Assembly: GCA_035464655.1 (NCBI GenBank)
Contig: DATHRZ010000077.1
Coordinates: forward strand, 1 to 64,000
DNA from: JARFPW01 sp035464655
Lineage (GTDB): Bacteria > Gemmatimonadota > Gemmatimonadetes > Palauibacterales > Palauibacteraceae
Length of the DNA: 64,000 nt
Reading direction: 5' to 3'
Shown here: positions 1 to 8,115 of the stretch, piece by piece
Layout of the letters: every line of letters begins with the position of its first letter
Numbering within the stretch: the stretch's first letter is position 1
The notes under the pieces: generated by a model
What the model was told of the DNA's origin: nothing
The model's database searches: none
The model's input: only the letters and a program-made list of their open reading frames with translations
Translations under genes and position numbers: made by a program

Positions 1-915
1 TTCGGCGTTCCCCCGGTCACCGAGCTGATCCGTGTCCGCGGACACCAGAAGATGCGGTCGCTGGTGGACAACCAGAAGCTCAAGGAGACGGTGGCGGCGC
101 TGGATCGGGGCGAGCACGAGTTCTTCTCGGTCGACGTGAACGGCGTCAGCCTCGACGGCTGGATGATGCGTCCACCCGGCTTCCGGGACGGCGTGCGCTA
201 CCCGGTGCTCATGTACGGCTACACGGGACCGTTCGGCCAGACGGCGACCGACAGCTGGGGCGGCTTCAACTACCTCTGGCACCTCATGCTCACGCAGCAG
301 GGCTATATCGTGGCGACCGTCGACAACCGGGGGACCCCGGCGCCCAAGGGTCGCGACTTCCGGAAGGTGATCTACGAGCAGTTCGGCCAGATCAGCTCCG
401 AGGACCAGGCCGACGCCCTGCGCGCGCTCCTCGACGAGCGGTCCTACATGGACCCGGAGCGCATCGGAGCGTGGGGCTGGTCGGGCGGCGGCACCTACAC
501 GCTGAACGTGCTGACGCGCTACCCCGACCTGTACAGTGCGGGGATGGCGGTAGCGCCCGTGACGCACGAGAAGTTCTACGACACGGCCTACCAGGAGCGC
601 TACATGGGCCTGCCGGAGGAAAACGCCGAGGGCTACGAGCAGAGCGCGCCACTCACCTTCGCCGATCAGCTCGAGGGCAGCCTGCTGCTCGTGCACGGAT
701 CGGGCGACGACAACGTGCACGTCCAGAACACCGAAGCGATGGTGAACGAACTCGTGAAGCACGGCAAGCAGTTCGACCTGATGGTCTACCCGAACCGCTC
801 GCACGGCATCTTCGAGGGCGAGGGAACCCGGCGGCACCTCTACACGCTGCTCACCGAGTTCCTGCACGAGAAGCTGCCGGCGGGCCCGCGGCGGCCGGGA
901 CCGGCGACGGACTGA
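1..915 (+). CDS. S9 family (prolyl oligopeptidase/DPP IV type) serine peptidase, C-terminal part
   Basis: The reading frame is open from base 1, so the gene starts upstream of the window; 304 residues of the C-terminal alpha/beta-hydrolase domain are visible. The nucleophile elbow GWSGGG puts the catalytic Ser at bases 481-483. A DDNVHVQN motif near 700-725 carries the acid, and NRSHG at about 793-807 carries the catalytic His. These are the canonical Ser-Asp-His triad positions of DPP IV-like family S9 enzymes, which cut dipeptides or short peptides, usually in the periplasm. The beta-propeller and any signal peptide lie outside the window. The stop TGA directly abuts the stop of the convergent CBS gene. 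The family is secure; the substrate is not. Confidence 0.93.
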   Translation, partial: FGVPPVTELIRVRGHQKMRSLVDNQKLKETVAALDRGEHEFFSVDVNGVSLDGWMMRPPGFRDGVRYPVLMYGYTGPFGQTATDSWGGFNYLWHLMLTQQGYIVATVDNRGTPAPKGRDFRKVIYEQFGQISSEDQADALRALLDERSYMDPERIGAWGWSGGGTYTLNVLTRYPDLYSAGMAVAPVTHEKFYDTAYQERYMGLPEENAEGYEQSAPLTFADQLEGSLLLVHGSGDDNVHVQNTEAMVNELVKHGKQFDLMVYPNRSHGIFEGEGTRRHLYTLLTEFLHEKLPAGPRRPGPATD

Positions 916-1344
916 TCAGCCGGACACGTAGCTCTCGAGCTGGCTGATGATGAAGCGCTGCTCGTCGATGATTCCCTTCACGAGGTCGCCGATCGACACG
1001 ACGCCGACGACCTCGTCGTCCTTCATGACCGGCAGGTGACGGATGCGCTTGTCGGTCATCAGGGCGAGGCACTCTTCCAGCGTCAGGGCGGGGCGGGCAT
1101 AGACGACCCGGCTCGTCATTACGTCGCGGACGGGCGTCTCGCGGGACGACTTGCCGACGAGAATGATTTTTCGGGCGTAGTCACGCTCCGAAAAGATACC
1201 GACGACCCTGCCGTCCTCCATCACGATCAGGGCCCCTACGTCGCGGTCGGCCATCTCCCGGAGGGCGTCGAACACCAGGGTGTCCGGCGTGGTGGAGTAG
1301 ACGTCGTGGCCTTTGGCCTCGAGCACCCGGCGCAGGGTCTTCAT
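916..1344 (-). CDS. CBS-domain pair protein
   Basis: A 142-residue protein made of two CBS motifs. The first spans about residues 10-65 and includes GALIVMEDGRVVGIFSERD; the second spans about 72-132 and includes RHLPVMKDDEVVGVVSIGDL, preceded by the usual VRDVMT. Such stand-alone pairs form a Bateman module that binds adenosyl ligands such as AMP, ATP or NAD(H) and modulates a partner. No partner domain is fused here and the neighbours give no hint of one. ATG is preceded by GGAGG at a spacing of 7. The gene is convergent with the S9 peptidase with no bases between the two stops. The fold is clear; the partner is unknown. Confidence 0.9.
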   Translation of the reverse strand: MKTLRRVLEAKGHDVYSTTPDTLVFDALREMADRDVGALIVMEDGRVVGIFSERDYARKIILVGKSSRETPVRDVMTSRVVYARPALTLEECLALMTDKRIRHLPVMKDDEVVGVVSIGDLVKGIIDEQRFIISQLESYVSG

Positions 1345-1510
1345 CGGCGAACCTCCGGCCGTCTGTCCGGCCCAAAAAAGGAGTTAGAGACTGCTGGGCT
1401 TCCTCGTACGGTATCCCAAACGGCCGTCGCCGCGCAACGAAGGCCCACTTGTGCGATTCGTCGAACCCCACTAGTAGCCGGAGTAGTATCAATCCCCGAA
1501 GCGCAGCCCC

Positions 1511-1834
1511 GTGCGAGGAGACACGAGTGCCGTGGAGGTGAGCCTGGCGCCTTCAGGACGCGCGGACTCGTTCTGGCGAGTCTGGACCCATCTCACGGCC
1601 GACTACGCCGAACCGCCGCGTGACTTCGTCGTGCTCGGCACGATTCCCGACCGTGCGGGGCGGTTCGTCACCTTCGTCCGCCTGTCGTTCGCCAGTGGAG
1701 ACGAGACCCTTCGCCTCGTATGGCGCCCCCACCTGGATGGCTGGGGCACGGGGGGAGATCTGCCCACCCGAGACTTCTGGCCCGTCGGGACCGGGCGACG
1801 CGCAGTTCGGCAAGACGAGGGAGTGGATGAATAG
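1511..1834 (+). CDS. Hypothetical protein, possibly a remnant
   Basis: An open frame of 107 codons lies between the CBS gene and the his leader. The start is unclear: GTG at 1511, or GTG at 1532 with GGAG about 12 bases upstream. The middle (about residues 37-90) reads like genuine protein, with an aromatic and beta-rich stretch around FVTFVRLSF, LRLVWRP and DGWGTGGDLP, but I recognise no family. There is no signal peptide. The last 15 residues look random, which would fit a truncated C-terminal domain. It may be noncoding; nothing else in 1345-1890 looks like a gene. Confidence 0.35.
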   Translation: MRGDTSAVEVSLAPSGRADSFWRVWTHLTADYAEPPRDFVVLGTIPDRAGRFVTFVRLSFASGDETLRLVWRPHLDGWGTGGDLPTRDFWPVGTGRRAVRQDEGVDE

Positions 1835-1890
1835 ACCGGCCTCGCTGCCATTCTTGCTCTTCCTTTGGTCGTCCGATAGATAAGGTAGTC

Positions 1891-1968
1891 ATGCTACGAA
1901 TCGATCAGGCGCGCCGGCACCACGTTCACGGCCATCACCACGATGGCTCCGGAGGCGTGTGCCCTTGA
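1891..1968 (+). CDS. hisL: his operon leader peptide (25 aa, six histidines)
   Basis: ATG at 1891 opens a 25-codon frame ending with TGA at 1966-1968. Codons 10, 11, 13, 15, 16 and 17 (bases 1918-1941) are all His: the order is HHVHGHHH. AAGG at 1882-1885 gives a ribosome site with a 5-base gap. The frame lies upstream of a strong terminator, 115 bases before hisG. Six His codons in eight is the classic signature of a histidine attenuation leader, in which charged tRNA-His supply sets ribosome position. By analogy with enterobacterial hisL, stalling here would favour the antiterminator. The sequence is unlike the enterobacterial leader, so this is recognised by design, not homology. Confidence 0.88.
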   Translation: MLRIDQARRHHVHGHHHDGSGGVCP

Positions 1969-2012
1969 TCTAGCCTGATCTGCTACAGATCGATGATCGA
2001 GCACCCGTCTCC
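1916..2012 (+). promoter_or_regulatory. Attenuator: alternative 1:2 and 2:3 stems of the his leader RNA
   Basis: Four segments can be drawn by hand. Segment 1 (1916-1924, over the first His codons) pairs with segment 2 (1956-1963): GGCAC with GTGCC and ACG with CGT, one base bulged. Segment 2 in its longer form (1951-1962, GGAGGCGTGTGC) pairs with segment 3 (2001-2012, GCACCCGTCTCC) at 11 of 12 positions, counting one G-U pair. Segment 3 is also the 5' arm of the terminator, so 2:3 and 3:4 exclude each other. A ribosome stalled on the His codons masks segment 1 and frees segment 2 for 2:3 (read-through). A ribosome at the stop codon masks segment 2 and lets the terminator form. A further small hairpin lies at 1977-1991. 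Confidence 0.8.
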
Positions 2013-2034
2013 ACGTGAGACGGGTGCTTTTTTT
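2001..2034 (+). terminator. Intrinsic terminator (3:4 stem) in front of hisG
   Basis: The perfect 11 bp stem GCACCCGTCTC (2001-2011) and GAGACGGGTGC (2017-2027), with loop CACGT, is followed at once by seven T residues (2028-2034). This is a textbook rho-independent terminator. It stands between the His-rich leader and hisG, so it is the regulated step of the attenuator and not the end of an upstream gene. Confidence 0.93.
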
Positions 2035-2082
2035 GTGTCACGTGGCCGCGGTAGGCCACCCAACCGAGACGAAGCGAACCAC

Positions 2083-2985
2083 ATGCGACGCAACTTCATC
2101 AGGGCCGGTAACGGTCGTCCGGCGGCGGGCCTGCGGGTGGCCGTACAGGGCGGTGGCCGGCTCACGGGCCCCAGCCTCCAGCTGCTGCGTGGGATCGGAC
2201 TCGAATTCGACGAGCGCGAGCGCCGCCTGTTTGCGCGCTGCAGGAATCTCGACGTCGAGCTCCTGTTTCTGCGCGACGACGACATCCCCGAATACGTGCG
2301 GGACGGCGTTGCGGACCTCGGCATCGTGGGCGGAAACGTGATCCGCGAGCAGGAGGCCCGGCTGCGCGAACTGAAGCCGCTCGGCTTCGGAGGCTGTTCG
2401 CTCAGCCTGGCCGTGCCGGAGGACTCGCCGCTCGACCGTCCCGACGATCTGGCCGGGCGACGGATCGCCACGACCCATCCTCGCTCGCTCGCCCGCTATC
2501 TGGACGACCGAGGAATCGGCGCCGAGATCGTGCGGTTGCGCGGCGCCGTCGAGATCGCACCGGCCCTCGACGTGGCCGACGCGATCTGCGACCTCGTCTC
2601 GACGGGTACGACGCTGCACATGCACGAGCTGCGGCCGATCGACGTGCTGTGGGAGTCGGAGGCCCTGCTGGTCGCGGGGCCGGGGCCGCTCGACGCCGGG
2701 CCGCGGGCCGAGCTGATCGAGCGACTGCTCGTCCGGATGGACGGGCTGCTCATGGCGCGCCGGCTCAAGTACGTGACCTTGAACGCGCCGCGCGACGCCC
2801 TGCCCCGCATCCTCGAAATTCTGCCCGGCATGCGCAGCCCGACGGTCGTGCCGCTGGCCGACGAAGAGATGGTCGCCGTCCACGCCGCCGCCGAGGAGGA
2901 CGTGTTCTGGGAGGCGATGGAGCGGCTGAAGGCGGCCGGCGCGACCGAGATCATCGTGCTGCCGGTCGAGAAGGTGATGCGATGA
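2083..2985 (+). CDS. hisG: ATP phosphoribosyltransferase, long form
   Basis: A 300-residue enzyme catalysing the first step of histidine synthesis, ATP + PRPP to phosphoribosyl-ATP. The length and the C-terminal segment from about residue 220 (ending in VLPVEKVMR) show the long form with an ACT-like regulatory domain. Such enzymes work without HisZ, and none is seen here. The catalytic half includes LRVAVQGGGRL, GVADLGIVGGNVI and the PRPP-binding DLVSTGTTLHMH. ATG at 2083 is the only ATG before the conserved start; GTG at 2035 is possible but lies directly after the terminator T-run. The stop overlaps hisD as ATGA. Expression is probably controlled by the leader attenuator and by histidine feedback on the C-terminal domain. 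Confidence 0.96.
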   Translation: MRRNFIRAGNGRPAAGLRVAVQGGGRLTGPSLQLLRGIGLEFDERERRLFARCRNLDVELLFLRDDDIPEYVRDGVADLGIVGGNVIREQEARLRELKPLGFGGCSLSLAVPEDSPLDRPDDLAGRRIATTHPRSLARYLDDRGIGAEIVRLRGAVEIAPALDVADAICDLVSTGTTLHMHELRPIDVLWESEALLVAGPGPLDAGPRAELIERLLVRMDGLLMARRLKYVTLNAPRDALPRILEILPGMRSPTVVPLADEEMVAVHAAAEEDVFWEAMERLKAAGATEIIVLPVEKVMR

Positions 2986-4307
2986 GCCGCCCCGACGATC
3001 TCCTGTCGACGCGCCGCGGACCGGCGGCGATCGAGTGGGCGCGACCGCCGTCATCCGGCGGTTGCGACCCCACGGCGATTCTCGAGGCCGTGCGGTCAGG
3101 AGGCGATGCGGCGCTCGAGCGACTGTCCGCGCGGTACGAAGGGGGAGTGCCCCACACGCTTCGAGTGCCGGCGCGGCGCTGCCGCCAGGCGCTGGCCGCG
3201 CTCGACACGCGGCGGCGGGACGCTCTCGAGCTGGCCCGCGACAACATCAGGCGGGTGCACGAGGCGCAACGACGAAGCGAGGCCGCGCTCGAGGTGCGGC
3301 CGGGCGTGCGCGTGTGGCGGGAGTTTCGGCCGATCGGGCGCGTGGGCGTCTACGTGCCGGGCGGGCGGGCCGCCTATCCATCGAGCCTGCTGATGGCCGC
3401 CGTACCGGCGCGCCTCGCCGGCTGCCGAGAGGTCGTCGCGTGCTCGCCCGCCGGCCCGTCGGGCGAGCCGGCCGTGGCCGTGCTCGCGGCGGCCGCGCTG
3501 GCCGGCGTCGACGAGCTGTACGCCGTCGGAGGCGCGCAGGCGATCGGCGCGATGGCCTACGGCACGGAAACGATCGCCCGGGTCGACAAGATCTTCGGGC
3601 CGGGGGGTGCGTGGGTGAACGCCGCCAAGCTCGCCGTATTCGACGTCGTGGCGATCGATCTGCCGGCGGGACCCTCGGAGGTCGTGGTGTGGGCCGACGA
3701 GACCGCCGACGCCGACCGGATCGCCGCCGAGCTCGTGGCCCAGGCGGAGCACGGACCGGACTCGCGCTGCGCGCTCGTGCTGTCGGGGGCGCCGGAGACG
3801 CGGCTCCGCGAACTGTCGGCCGCCGTGCGTTCATGCGCGGCGCGGCGACTCGGGGCGCTGACCGCCGAACGACGCCGCGATGCGACGACCAGCCTGCGGC
3901 GGGGTGCCACCGTGATGGCGAACGACGAACCGGAGGCCGCCCGCTGGATCGACGCGATGGCGCCGGAGCACCTCGCGATTCTCGGGGGTTCGCCCGAGCG
4001 GCGTCTCGCGCTCGTGTCGAACGCGGGGGCGGTGTTCCTCGGCCGGCACAGCCCGGTCGCGGCAGGCGACTACTGCACGGGCACGAACCACGTGCTCCCG
4101 ACCGGTGGCCGTGCGCGGGGCGCCGGGGGCCTCGACCTCGATGCGTTCGGTCGCTGGATGTCGGTGCAGCAACTCAGTGAGCAGGGCCTTCGCGAGGTGG
4201 CCCCGGCCGTCGAGACGTTGGCGGAGTGGGAAGGGCTCCCGGGCCATGCGGCGGCCGTCAGCGCCGCCCCCACCGGTGCGGCCGGCTCCCCGGCGGCGGA
4301 CCGATGA
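2982..4307 (+). CDS. hisD: Histidinol dehydrogenase
   Basis: A 441-residue zinc enzyme that oxidises L-histidinol to histidine in two NAD-dependent steps, the last two reactions of the pathway. Diagnostic segments are GVYVPGGRAAYPS, GPGGAWVNAAK, AELVAQAEHGPDSRCALV with zinc-ligand Gln and His, and APEHLAI with the catalytic Glu329-His330 pair. The length matches the family (about 430). The N-terminus is slightly Arg-rich and ordinary. It is joined by ATGA overlaps to hisG before it and hisC after it, so translational coupling is likely. Placing hisD second follows the common hisGDC order. Confidence 0.97.
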   Translation: MSRPDDLLSTRRGPAAIEWARPPSSGGCDPTAILEAVRSGGDAALERLSARYEGGVPHTLRVPARRCRQALAALDTRRRDALELARDNIRRVHEAQRRSEAALEVRPGVRVWREFRPIGRVGVYVPGGRAAYPSSLLMAAVPARLAGCREVVACSPAGPSGEPAVAVLAAAALAGVDELYAVGGAQAIGAMAYGTETIARVDKIFGPGGAWVNAAKLAVFDVVAIDLPAGPSEVVVWADETADADRIAAELVAQAEHGPDSRCALVLSGAPETRLRELSAAVRSCAARRLGALTAERRRDATTSLRRGATVMANDEPEAARWIDAMAPEHLAILGGSPERRLALVSNAGAVFLGRHSPVAAGDYCTGTNHVLPTGGRARGAGGLDLDAFGRWMSVQQLSEQGLREVAPAVETLAEWEGLPGHAAAVSAAPTGAAGSPAADR

Positions 4308-5365
4308 GGGTCGAGACCTGGACCGGCCCGCTCCGCCGCCATCTCGACGGCGTCCCCCCGTACGCATCGGCGCGGCGGGAGGGCCGGGACGGCCTGAAGC
4401 TCGACGCGAACGAGAACGGTTTCGGGCCGGTCGGGACCTCCGGCGGAATCTCGGGCGGTGAGTTGCACCGATATCCGGACCCGAGCGGCGGCCCGCTCCG
4501 CGCCGCCCTGGCGAGTTTTCTCGAATGCGATCCCGGCCGATTGTGGCTGGGAAGCGGGGCCGACGATGCGATCGACGTCCTCGTCCGGACGCTCGTCGAT
4601 CCGGGGCAACCCGTGGTCACCACGACGCCGAGCTACGACCTTTACCGGCAGCGTGCGGCAGCGCACGGTGCCGACGTCCGTGCCGTGCCGCTCGATGGGC
4701 AGTTCGATCTCGATAGCGGTGCCGTCATTGAAGCGGCCGACGGCGCGCCGCTCGTGTTCGTGTGCTCGCCCAACAATCCGACGGGCAACCTGCTGTCTAC
4801 GGATCGGATCGTAGCCATCCTCCAACGAACCGATGCGGTGGTCGCGGTCGACGAGGCTTACATCGAGTTCGCGGACCGTCGCAGCCTGGCCCGTCGCGCC
4901 GGCCTGCCGGGCTCCGAGCGCCTCGTGGTGATCCGCACGCTCTCGAAGGCCTGGGGCCTGGCGGGCCTGCGCACGGGCTACCTGGTCGGGGCGCCGCCGC
5001 TCGTACGCCTGCTGGACGTGGTCGGCCTGCCCTACCGGCTGACCGAACCGGCCATTCGCCACGGAACGCGTGCCATCGCGGCCGCCGACCTGATGCACCG
5101 CCGCTGTCGGGCGATCGCGGCGGAGCGCGGGCGGGTCGAGAGAGCGCTCGAACGACTGGGCCTCGCGTTCCTGCCGTCCGACGCCAACTTCCTGCTATTC
5201 TTCGTCCCCGACGCCGAGCGCGTGCAAGCTCGACTTGCCCGTTCTGGCGTCGTCATCCGACGTCGCGACGGACTTCCGGGACTCGCCGGCGCCCTGCGCG
5301 TGACGATCGGTGCCCCGGACGACAACGACCGCTTCCTGACAGCCCTGGAGAGATCCCTCGGATGA
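4304..5365 (+). CDS. hisC: Histidinol-phosphate aminotransferase
   Basis: A 353-residue class II PLP aminotransferase that turns imidazole-acetol phosphate and glutamate into histidinol phosphate. Visible motifs are the N-terminal LDANENGFGP, the PLP-contacting CSPNNPTGN, VDEAYIEF with the cofactor Asp, the Schiff-base lysine Lys215 in RTLSKAWGLAGLR, and a C-terminal RRRDGLPGLAGALRVTIG carrying the substrate-carboxylate Arg. The start overlaps the hisD stop (ATGA) and its own stop overlaps the phosphatase start. Its place between hisD and a histidinol-phosphatase supports HisC over other class II aminotransferases. Confidence 0.96.
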   Translation: MRVETWTGPLRRHLDGVPPYASARREGRDGLKLDANENGFGPVGTSGGISGGELHRYPDPSGGPLRAALASFLECDPGRLWLGSGADDAIDVLVRTLVDPGQPVVTTTPSYDLYRQRAAAHGADVRAVPLDGQFDLDSGAVIEAADGAPLVFVCSPNNPTGNLLSTDRIVAILQRTDAVVAVDEAYIEFADRRSLARRAGLPGSERLVVIRTLSKAWGLAGLRTGYLVGAPPLVRLLDVVGLPYRLTEPAIRHGTRAIAAADLMHRRCRAIAAERGRVERALERLGLAFLPSDANFLLFFVPDAERVQARLARSGVVIRRRDGLPGLAGALRVTIGAPDDNDRFLTALERSLG

Positions 5366-6192
5366 TCAACTACCATTTCCACGACGACCTGTCGTCGGAC
5401 GCCACGCAGCCGCTCGCGCTTCACTGTGACGCCGCCGACGCCAACGGCGCCTGCGTCAGCATCTGCGTGACCAACCATGCCGAGGCGCTCGACGGCGATC
5501 TCACGTGGCGTGCCGATCCCGACGAGATGATCCCACGGTTCGAACGGAGCGCGCAGGCGGTGAAGGCCGCCGCCGCGCGGTTTCCCCACCTCGAGATCCG
5601 TCTCGGCGTCGAGCTCGAGTATCGCAGGGAATGGCGGGCCGCCTTCGAGAAGCTCCTGGACGCCGTGCCCTTCGACTTCGTCCTCGGTTCCGTCCATTTC
5701 GTCGACGGACTGAACATCTCGGGCGGGCGTGAGGTCGACGAGTTCTTTCTCCCGCGGAGCGAGCGCGACGCCTACGAGGCGTACTTCCGCGAAGTCGACG
5801 AGATGGTGGAGTGGGGCAACTTCGACGTCGTGGCGCACTTCGACCTCGTCAAGCGTTACGGCCACAGGCACTACGGGCACTATGTGCCCAACAATTATCG
5901 GTCGATCATCGAACCGATCCTCGGAAAGATGGCGCGCCGCGGCATCGGCATCGAGATCAACACGTCTGGCGTCAAAGAGGCGCCGGGATGTCCGTACCCG
6001 GAGCCCGAAATTCTCGAATGGGCTCGCCAGGTCGGCGTCGACCGGCTGACCCTCGGCTCCGACTCGCATTCGCCCGAGACCTTCTCACAGGGTCTGACCC
6101 GGGGCGTCGCGCTGGCCGCGGATACGGGCTGGACGGAGTTCACGCTGTTCGAGGAGCGCCGGCCCGTCCGCCGGATCGAGCTTTCCCGGTGA
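5362..6192 (+). CDS. hisK: PHP-family histidinol-phosphatase
   Basis: A 276-residue PHP-domain phosphoesterase, most likely the L-histidinol-phosphate phosphatase of the pathway. Metal-binding PHP motifs are visible in order: YHFHDD at the N-terminus, NHAEAL (about residue 37), GVELEY (about 82), GSVHFVDG (about 107), AHFDLVKRYG (about 156) and LGSDSHSP near the C-terminus. The HisB encoded next is the dehydratase domain alone, so a separate phosphatase is needed, and this gene is embedded between hisC and hisB with ATGA coupling. The symbol follows the PHP-type enzyme of Gram-positives (HisK/HisJ). The role is inferred from family and context. Confidence 0.9.
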   Translation: MINYHFHDDLSSDATQPLALHCDAADANGACVSICVTNHAEALDGDLTWRADPDEMIPRFERSAQAVKAAAARFPHLEIRLGVELEYRREWRAAFEKLLDAVPFDFVLGSVHFVDGLNISGGREVDEFFLPRSERDAYEAYFREVDEMVEWGNFDVVAHFDLVKRYGHRHYGHYVPNNYRSIIEPILGKMARRGIGIEINTSGVKEAPGCPYPEPEILEWARQVGVDRLTLGSDSHSPETFSQGLTRGVALAADTGWTEFTLFEERRPVRRIELSR

Positions 6193-6200
6193 GGTCGCGA

Positions 6201-6779
6201 ATGGGCGATGTGCGGCGAACGACCCGTGAAACCGACGTGCGCGTGGCGGTCAGGCTCGACGGCGCGGGCGAGGCACGGGTGCGCACCGGGCTCGGCTTCT
6301 TCGATCACATGCTCGAGTTGCTGGCCCGGAATGCGGCGATCGATCTGCTCGTCGAGGCCGAGGGCGATCTCCAGATCGACGAGCACCACACGGTCGAGGA
6401 CGTCGGGCTGGCGCTCGGCGAAGCGCTCGACCGGGCGCTCGGCGAGCGACGCGGGATCCGGCGTTACGGCTTCTGGGTGCCCATGGACGAGGCGCTGGCC
6501 CGCGTGGTCATCGACCTGAGCGGCCGCAACTTCGTCGTGTTCGAAGCGGAGTTCACACGAGAGCGGGTCGGCGAGCTGCCGACTGAGCTCGTCGAGGATT
6601 TCGTGCGGGCGCTGGCCGACCGCCTGCGCGCGACGATCCACGTCGACATCCTACGCGGCCGCAACGACCACCACACGATCGAGGCGCTGTTCAAGGCGCT
6701 CGGGCGTGCCCTGCGCGCCGCCGCCGAGCACGACGAACGATTCGCCGACCGCGTGCCTTCGACGAAGGGGGTCCTGTGA
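6201..6779 (+). CDS. hisB: Imidazoleglycerol-phosphate dehydratase (monofunctional)
   Basis: A 192-residue manganese enzyme that dehydrates imidazole glycerol phosphate to imidazole acetol phosphate. Signatures are GLGFFDHMLELLARN, DEHHTVEDVGLALGEAL and RNDHHTIEALFKALGRA, which carry the His and Glu metal ligands. The HAD phosphatase half of the bifunctional enterobacterial HisB is absent. ATG at 6201 has GAGG at 6191-6194 as ribosome site. A GTG at 6189 overlapping the previous stop is the alternative and would add four residues. The stop overlaps hisH (GTGA). Confidence 0.96.
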   Translation: MGDVRRTTRETDVRVAVRLDGAGEARVRTGLGFFDHMLELLARNAAIDLLVEAEGDLQIDEHHTVEDVGLALGEALDRALGERRGIRRYGFWVPMDEALARVVIDLSGRNFVVFEAEFTRERVGELPTELVEDFVRALADRLRATIHVDILRGRNDHHTIEALFKALGRALRAAAEHDERFADRVPSTKGVL

Positions 6780-7399
6780 TCGCGCTCGTCGACTACGGAG
6801 CGGGCAACCTGCGCAGCGTCGAGTTCGCCCTCGATCGACTCGGTGTCGCGCACCGGCGCGCGCCGACGCCCGACGAACTGGGCGACGCGCGCGGGATCGT
6901 TCTCCCGGGCGTGGGCGCCGCCGCGAGCGCCATGGCGGAGCTGACGGCGCGGGGCTGGCCCGACGCCTTCAAGCGGCGCGAGCGACCCTTGCTCGGCATC
7001 TGCCTCGGCATGCAGCTCCTGTGCGAGACCTCGGAGGAGGGCGGCGTGCCCACCGCCTGCCTCGGACTGATTCCCGGCTCCGTGCGGCGATTCGGGTGGG
7101 ACGCGCCGGGCGCTGCCGCGAGGCGGCCGGTCCCGCACGCGGGCTGGAACCGCGTGACGGCGCGGAGCGACGATGCGCTGTTTCAGAACGCGGCAGCGGA
7201 CGAATACTTCTACTTCTTGCACTCGTATCGGGCCGACTGCCCCGACGACGTGGTGAGCGCGACCGCCACCTATGGCGAGCCGTTCCCGGCCGCGGTCCGC
7301 TCGGGCGGCGTGGCCGGCGTCCAGTTTCATCCCGAGAAGTCGGGGTCCGCCGGGACTCTCGTACTCCGGGGATTTTGCCGGGAGTGTGGCGCATGTTGA
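6776..7399 (+). CDS. hisH: Imidazole glycerol phosphate synthase, glutamine amidotransferase subunit
   Basis: A 207-residue class I glutamine amidotransferase. It hydrolyses glutamine and passes ammonia to the HisF barrel. The nucleophile is Cys76 in GICLGMQLL and the His-Glu pair is His185 and Glu187 in FHPEKS. The N-terminus IALVDYGAGNLRSVEFAL is typical. It starts with GTG overlapping the hisB stop and overlaps hisA by seven bases. Its partner HisF is encoded two genes downstream as part of a triple fusion, so this HisH must dock onto a larger protein than usual. Confidence 0.96.
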   Translation: MIALVDYGAGNLRSVEFALDRLGVAHRRAPTPDELGDARGIVLPGVGAAASAMAELTARGWPDAFKRRERPLLGICLGMQLLCETSEEGGVPTACLGLIPGSVRRFGWDAPGAAARRPVPHAGWNRVTARSDDALFQNAAADEYFYFLHSYRADCPDDVVSATATYGEPFPAAVRSGGVAGVQFHPEKSGSAGTLVLRGFCRECGAC

Positions 7400-8115
7400 T
7401 CTTCCCGGCCATCGACCTGCTGGACGGACGTTGTGTGCGGCTCGCGCAGGGCTCGTTCGAGCGCGTCACGGTCTATTCCGACGATCCCGCGGCGCGTGCC
7501 AGGGCGTTCGCCGACGACGGCGCGACGGCGTTGCACGTGGTCGACCTCGAAGGCGCCCGCTCGGGGCGGCCGGCGCATCTCGACCTCGTCCGGCGTATCC
7601 GGGCGGCTTTCTCCGGCACCCTGCAGCTCGGCGGCGGGCTGCGCACGGATGCGGACATCGAGGCCTGCTTCGAGCTGGGTGTCGATCGCGTCCTCCTCGG
7701 TACGGCGGCCGTGGGCCGGCCGGGCTGGCTGAGCGACGCGATCCGGCGGCACGGCTCCGAGCGGATCGCGGCCGCCGTCGACCTGCGCGGCCCACGGGTG
7801 ATGATCGATGGCTGGCAACGCGGGGCGCCCGCCGAGCTGACCGACGTTCTCGAGCGCCTGGAGACGGCCGGCGTCCGCACGATCGTGTTCACGGACACCG
7901 AGCGCGACGGCATGCTCGGCTCGGCCGACGTGCCGCGGGCGCGCGCATTCGTCGAGGCCGGGTTCGAGACCATCGCCGCCGGCGGGGTCACGAGTTCCGA
8001 TGACATCCGCCGCCTGGTCGACGTCGGGGCCACCGGCGCGATCGTCGGAAGCGCCCTCTACGAGGGAAGGCTGACGGTGGCGCAGGCGATGGCCGCGGCC
8101 GGGGCCTCGTGCTGA
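7393..8115 (+). CDS. hisA: ProFAR isomerase
   Basis: A 240-residue TIM barrel that isomerises the ProFAR aminoaldose to the ketose PRFAR. Asp8 in FPAIDLLDG and the second catalytic Asp in VFTDTERDGML are present, as are the phosphate-binding LQLGGGLR and IAAGGV motifs. ATG at 7393 overlaps hisH by seven bases and the stop overlaps the GTG of the next gene. A dual-function PriA (hisA/trpF) is possible in principle, but nothing seen here requires it. Confidence 0.95.
   Translation: MLIFPAIDLLDGRCVRLAQGSFERVTVYSDDPAARARAFADDGATALHVVDLEGARSGRPAHLDLVRRIRAAFSGTLQLGGGLRTDADIEACFELGVDRVLLGTAAVGRPGWLSDAIRRHGSERIAAAVDLRGPRVMIDGWQRGAPAELTDVLERLETAGVRTIVFTDTERDGMLGSADVPRARAFVEAGFETIAAGGVTSSDDIRRLVDVGATGAIVGSALYEGRLTVAQAMAAAGASC

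Noticed and set aside
2001..2034. Terminator as the end of the upstream 1511-1834 frame
   Set aside because: It lies 170 bases after that frame and directly behind a His-rich leader whose RNA can pair with its 5' arm, so attenuation explains it better.
1983..2471. Long minus-strand frames across hisG and similar Arg/Ser/Pro-rich frames opposite most genes
   Set aside because: They mirror codon bias of GC-rich genes on the other strand, have no family motifs and would lie inside secure genes.
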